From assembly GCF_938031315.1 (NCBI RefSeq), contig NZ_CALHHT010000060.1, positions 1 through 6,229 of the forward strand: 6,229 nucleotides of DNA, written 5' to 3'. A program made the translations under genes and the position numbers. Under the pieces are notes generated by a model, which ran no database searches, had not been told where the DNA came from, and saw only the letters and a list, made by a program, of their open reading frames with translations. Below, piece after piece: positions 4,176 through 6,229 of the stretch. The first letter of the stretch is position 1, and each line of letters begins with the position of its first letter. Source of the stretch: an uncultured Campylobacter sp. (GTDB lineage Bacteria > Campylobacterota > Campylobacteria > Campylobacterales > Campylobacteraceae).

Positions 4176-6068
4176 CTACGTCTTTAGCGCGCTGGTTTGG
4201 TACAGCTGCATCAGCTGCTCGTAAAACTCGCTCTCGCCGTGGCTCTGCAAGATCCCGCTGTTTGGAAAAAGCTCGTCGTAGAGCTTTTGCAGATCCGAAA
4301 ATCGCGCGGGAAAAAGCTCGCTTAAAATCATCGCCGAGATCTCTTTACGCATAAAAATTGCGGGTGGCAAAATCCCTACGCGTAGCAGTGCCTTGAGATT
4401 TTGCGTGCGATAATGCACGTGATGATGAGCGCCGTGAGGGCAGTTTTTGGTGCTTACTAGCACCTTGCACTTCTCGCAATAGACGTATTCCGGCATAAGC
4501 AAAATCTCGATTTCGCCGCGCTTTTGATACTCGTCCAGCACCGAATGCACGCCGCCACCTTCGAAAAATAGCTCCATATTCGCGTGATTTTGCCCAAAAA
4601 TTATTTTGTTTATACCTAAATTTTTTGCGATCGCGCATTGCAAGGCAGGCTTGTCGTCAAAAATCGCAAGCGAGCCCAGATCGATCATCATAGCGCGTTG
4701 CGCAACCAAAAAATTTTGCAGCAAATAGCTTAGCGTTTTTTTGCGTAGCTCGTAGGGCAGGGCATCCGCGCTGCTCGTGCCAGTTAAAAAAATCACCACG
4801 AAATCCGCCTTGTCGATCATATGCCTAATCAGCCGCTCATGCACGCGGTGGATCGGATCGGCGCAGGTAAAAAACGCTGAAATTTTAGGCGCGGCAAGCG
4901 AGCTTGCGACTTTTTTTATGCGCGCGATTTGCTCTGCAAGCTCATTTTTTAGCAGCGTGATGCGCCCCTGCACCGCAGTTTGCTCTGCGTATGCGTTTTG
5001 AAACACCGAGTCTGCGACCTCGCTTGCGCTTGGGGCATAAACGTCGCTAACGTCTATGCGCGCGACAAGCTCACAATAGGCGGGATTTGCAGCGGAATTT
5101 TTGATGAAATTTTCGGTGGAATTTGAGATAAAATTTCCCGCCGAATTTGCTACGGATTTTGCATCTGCGCTACAAACGCGATTTATCGCAGAATTTTCGG
5201 CAAAGCTCTGCGCGGAATTTACCGCAGAATTTTCACTAGAGCTTTTCGCCAAATCCAAAGCGGCGTTGTTTGCAGATTTTACATCTGTGCTGCGAGTAAA
5301 AGTTTGATCATAGCACGCAGCAAGGCTTTCTATATGGTCTAAGCCCTCGCTTGTGGCGTTTATAGTGCTTTGAGTACTTGCAGTGCGCGCGAAATCCGTG
5401 CCGCTTTTCGCAAAATTCTGCTCATTTTGCGCCACAGCAGAAACTCCATCCTGCAAGTTGAGCGATCCTTTAGCTAGCAAATACGCGCCGCTCTCGCCGC
5501 TAAGCGAATTTTTGGCGCGTTCGGCTATGCCGTCCTTGCTAAGATAAAGCTCCAAAATATCGCCCTTTTTTGCGTCCGCGCAGGAAAAAACGAAATTTAT
5601 ACCGCAGATGCTAAGCTTGCTTGGGCGCAGTAGCTCGCAGCTCTTGCCGAAAGCGCCGTTTGCGAGCAGGCTCAGGACGTTTAGGTCGGAGCGCGAGATC
5701 TCTATCTTGCGGATTTGCGTTGCGCTATTATTTGCGCCTTTGCTCTCGCTTCCGGCTTGCTCTGCCTTTAAATTCCATGCCGCTCCCTTAGCTTGCATCT
5801 CATCTTTTCTAGCATCGCCAGCCCTTGACGCTTTTAAATTTCGCACCGTTTTTAAATTGCGCTTTGCTTTTAAATTTTGCTTTGCCTTTAAAAAATTTAG
5901 CGCCGCGTCGCTCGAAGCTTTTGCGGCGTTTAGAATTTTTGTGCTATTTGAAATTCCTTCGCTTTCAAGCGGTTTTATTTCGTGCAAATTGCCGGTATCG
6001 CGTGAAATTTCTGTCCCGTCTGCGATCCATACCGAGCGCGCGCGGCTATTTTTTTCTTGCGATGCCAT
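4176..6068 (-). CDS. ATP-sulfurylase-like (Sat family) nucleotidyltransferase with low-complexity insertions
   Basis: ATP sulfurylase makes adenosine 5'-phosphosulfate from ATP and sulfate. Residues about 393-585 of 630 carry the catalytic-domain layout: HRVH (407-410, nucleotidyltransferase HxxH), FGQNHAN (491-497, at the place of GRDHAG), and C531-x2-C534-x8-C543 followed by histidines, matching the zinc site of bacterial and archaeal ATP sulfurylases. A KALLRVGILPP segment (559-569) then matches family REMLRxGxxPP. A PUA-like N-terminal domain may lie at about 120-205 (SLLANGAF). QTRNP is replaced by TCADP (401-405), so the sulfate-contacting Arg is missing; activity on sulfate is doubtful. 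Low-complexity segments at about 40-118 and 207-330 lengthen it well beyond the usual 350-400 residues. ATG 6068 has AAAAGG seven bases upstream and overlaps the regulator gene by 23 bases; the ATG at 6110 has no site. Confidence 0.82.
   Translation of the reverse strand: MASQEKNSRARSVWIADGTEISRDTGNLHEIKPLESEGISNSTKILNAAKASSDAALNFLKAKQNLKAKRNLKTVRNLKASRAGDARKDEMQAKGAAWNLKAEQAGSESKGANNSATQIRKIEISRSDLNVLSLLANGAFGKSCELLRPSKLSICGINFVFSCADAKKGDILELYLSKDGIAERAKNSLSGESGAYLLAKGSLNLQDGVSAVAQNEQNFAKSGTDFARTASTQSTINATSEGLDHIESLAACYDQTFTRSTDVKSANNAALDLAKSSSENSAVNSAQSFAENSAINRVCSADAKSVANSAGNFISNSTENFIKNSAANPAYCELVARIDVSDVYAPSASEVADSVFQNAYAEQTAVQGRITLLKNELAEQIARIKKVASSLAAPKISAFFTCADPIHRVHERLIRHMIDKADFVVIFLTGTSSADALPYELRKKTLSYLLQNFLVAQRAMMIDLGSLAIFDDKPALQCAIAKNLGINKIIFGQNHANMELFFEGGGVHSVLDEYQKRGEIEILLMPEYVYCEKCKVLVSTKNCPHGAHHHVHYRTQNLKALLRVGILPPAIFMRKEISAMILSELFPARFSDLQKLYDELFPNSGILQSHGESEFYEQLMQLYQTSALKT
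5076..5237 (-). repeat. NSA-rich low-complexity segment inside the sulfurylase-like gene
   Basis: Encodes residues 278-331, where ENSA, VNSA, ANSA, KNSA, SNSTENF and similar tripeptide-based words recur. At DNA level the plus strand shows repeated GAATTT and GAATTTT words every 10-25 bases between CG-rich triplets, very like the noncoding array at 3437-4175. Probably a flexible linker between the two folded domains. Confidence 0.7.
5823..5894 (-). repeat. Four tandem 18-bp units encoding the hexapeptide (N/F)LKxxR/Q
   Basis: Residues 59-82 of the sulfurylase-like protein read FLKAKQ, NLKAKR, NLKTVR, NLKASR: four perfect-register hexapeptides, basic and probably helical. A fifth copy, NLKAEQ, occurs separately at residues 99-104 (5757-5774). 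The repeats sit in TTTAAATTT-type DNA on the plus strand. Slippage or unequal exchange could change copy number in frame. Confidence 0.75.
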
Positions 6069-6229
6069 ATTTTTTCCTTTTCTCCCAAAGCGATTTTCGC
6101 GAAATCCCAAGTGCCGCCGCCAGATCGGAGTCGAAATACTCGTCTTGGTGCGCTACGATCGTGAGCTTTACGTATTCTTCGATGCTTAAAATTTCGCTGC
6201 GTTCTTTGCTGCTGCCAAGCGTAATTTCG
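6046..6229 (-). CDS. C-terminus of a response regulator with Fis-type helix-turn-helix (partial)
   Basis: Only the last 60 residues are in the window; the codon phase begins at 6228 and the stop is TAG at 6048-6046. They form a DNA-binding domain: helix SIEEYVKLTIVAHQDEY (15-31), then DLAAALGISRKSLWEKRKKYGI (35-56), which is a textbook Fis/NtrC-type helix-turn-helix, and a basic tail ARKK. The gene runs 23 bases into the sulfurylase-like gene in another frame. An NtrC-type sigma-54 activator such as FlgR would fit the helix-turn-helix. Gene order as I recall it (regulator, sulfate adenylyltransferase-like, pgpA; Cj1608-Cj1610) suggests instead the atypical orphan response regulator known as HP1021 in Helicobacter and CemR/Cj1608 in Campylobacter. 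The receiver domain lies outside the window, so this is unproven. Confidence 0.82.
   Translation of the reverse strand, partial: EITLGSSKERSEILSIEEYVKLTIVAHQDEYFDSDLAAALGISRKSLWEKRKKYGIARKK
6076..6081 (-). promoter_or_regulatory. Ribosome binding site of the sulfurylase-like gene
   Basis: AAAAGG on the minus strand lies seven bases before the ATG at 6068 and inside the end of the regulator gene. It fixes the start and implies coupling or shared message with the regulator. Confidence 0.65.

Noticed and set aside
4345..4638. Minus-strand 97-codon frame inside the sulfurylase-like gene
   Set aside because: Out-of-frame Arg-rich shadow of the catalytic domain that contains HxxH and the zinc motif.
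6069..6110. Start of the sulfurylase-like gene at ATG 6110
   Set aside because: No ribosome site; the start at 6068 has AAAAGG at seven bases and fits a short overlap with the regulator.
5608..6189. Long plus-strand open frame (193 codons) antisense to the sulfurylase-like gene
   Set aside because: It is the mirror of a low-complexity coding region; the protein is Phe/Ala/Ser-rich nonsense with no domain, while the minus frame has recognisable motifs and a ribosome site.

Overview
The window looks like a chromosomal segment of a Campylobacter or close campylobacterial relative. By eye, overall base composition is in the mid-40s % GC. Coding DNA rich in CG words alternates with noncoding DNA studded with AT palindromes (AAATTTTAAAATTT-like). 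Protein families and gene order point the same way. As I remember it, C. jejuni carries uvrB next to three small hypothetical genes (Cj0680c-Cj0683), and separately a response regulator, a sulfate adenylyltransferase-like gene and pgpA in a row (Cj1608-Cj1610). Both blocks appear here, joined by an alpha/beta hydrolase gene. The relatively high GC would fit an oral species such as C. gracilis, but that is a guess.

Layout. (1) 1-183, minus strand: N-terminus of UvrB, cut by the window edge, probably starting at a TTG rather than the upstream ATG. (2) 253-1210, plus strand: three small genes overlapping by ATGA junctions: a coiled-coil protein, a small acidic protein, and a single-pass membrane protein resembling a non-canonical pseudopilin. 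(3) 1211-1696: convergent noncoding region with two consecutive stem-loops (1224-1314) and a possible minus-strand terminator. (4) 1697-2401, minus: small alpha/beta hydrolase. (5) 2402-2899: noncoding, AT palindromes and hairpins. (6) 2900-3436, minus: PgpA, phosphatidylglycerophosphatase. (7) 3437-4175: noncoding, a degenerate array of AT-palindrome units. (8) 4176-6068, minus: a 630-residue ATP-sulfurylase-like protein swollen by low-complexity segments and lacking several active-site signature residues. (9) 6046-6229, minus: C-terminal 60 residues of a regulator with a Fis-type helix-turn-helix, overlapping the start of the sulfurylase-like gene by 23 bases.

UvrB serves nucleotide excision repair and PgpA makes phosphatidylglycerol. 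The regulator and sulfurylase-like gene are translationally linked. The three small plus-strand genes look like one co-translated unit, possibly an envelope or DNA-uptake accessory. The most notable features are the altered sulfurylase-like protein, whose insertions use the same AT words as the surrounding noncoding DNA, and the two-hairpin element after the small-gene operon. I found no CRISPR array, tRNA, rRNA or insertion sequence.
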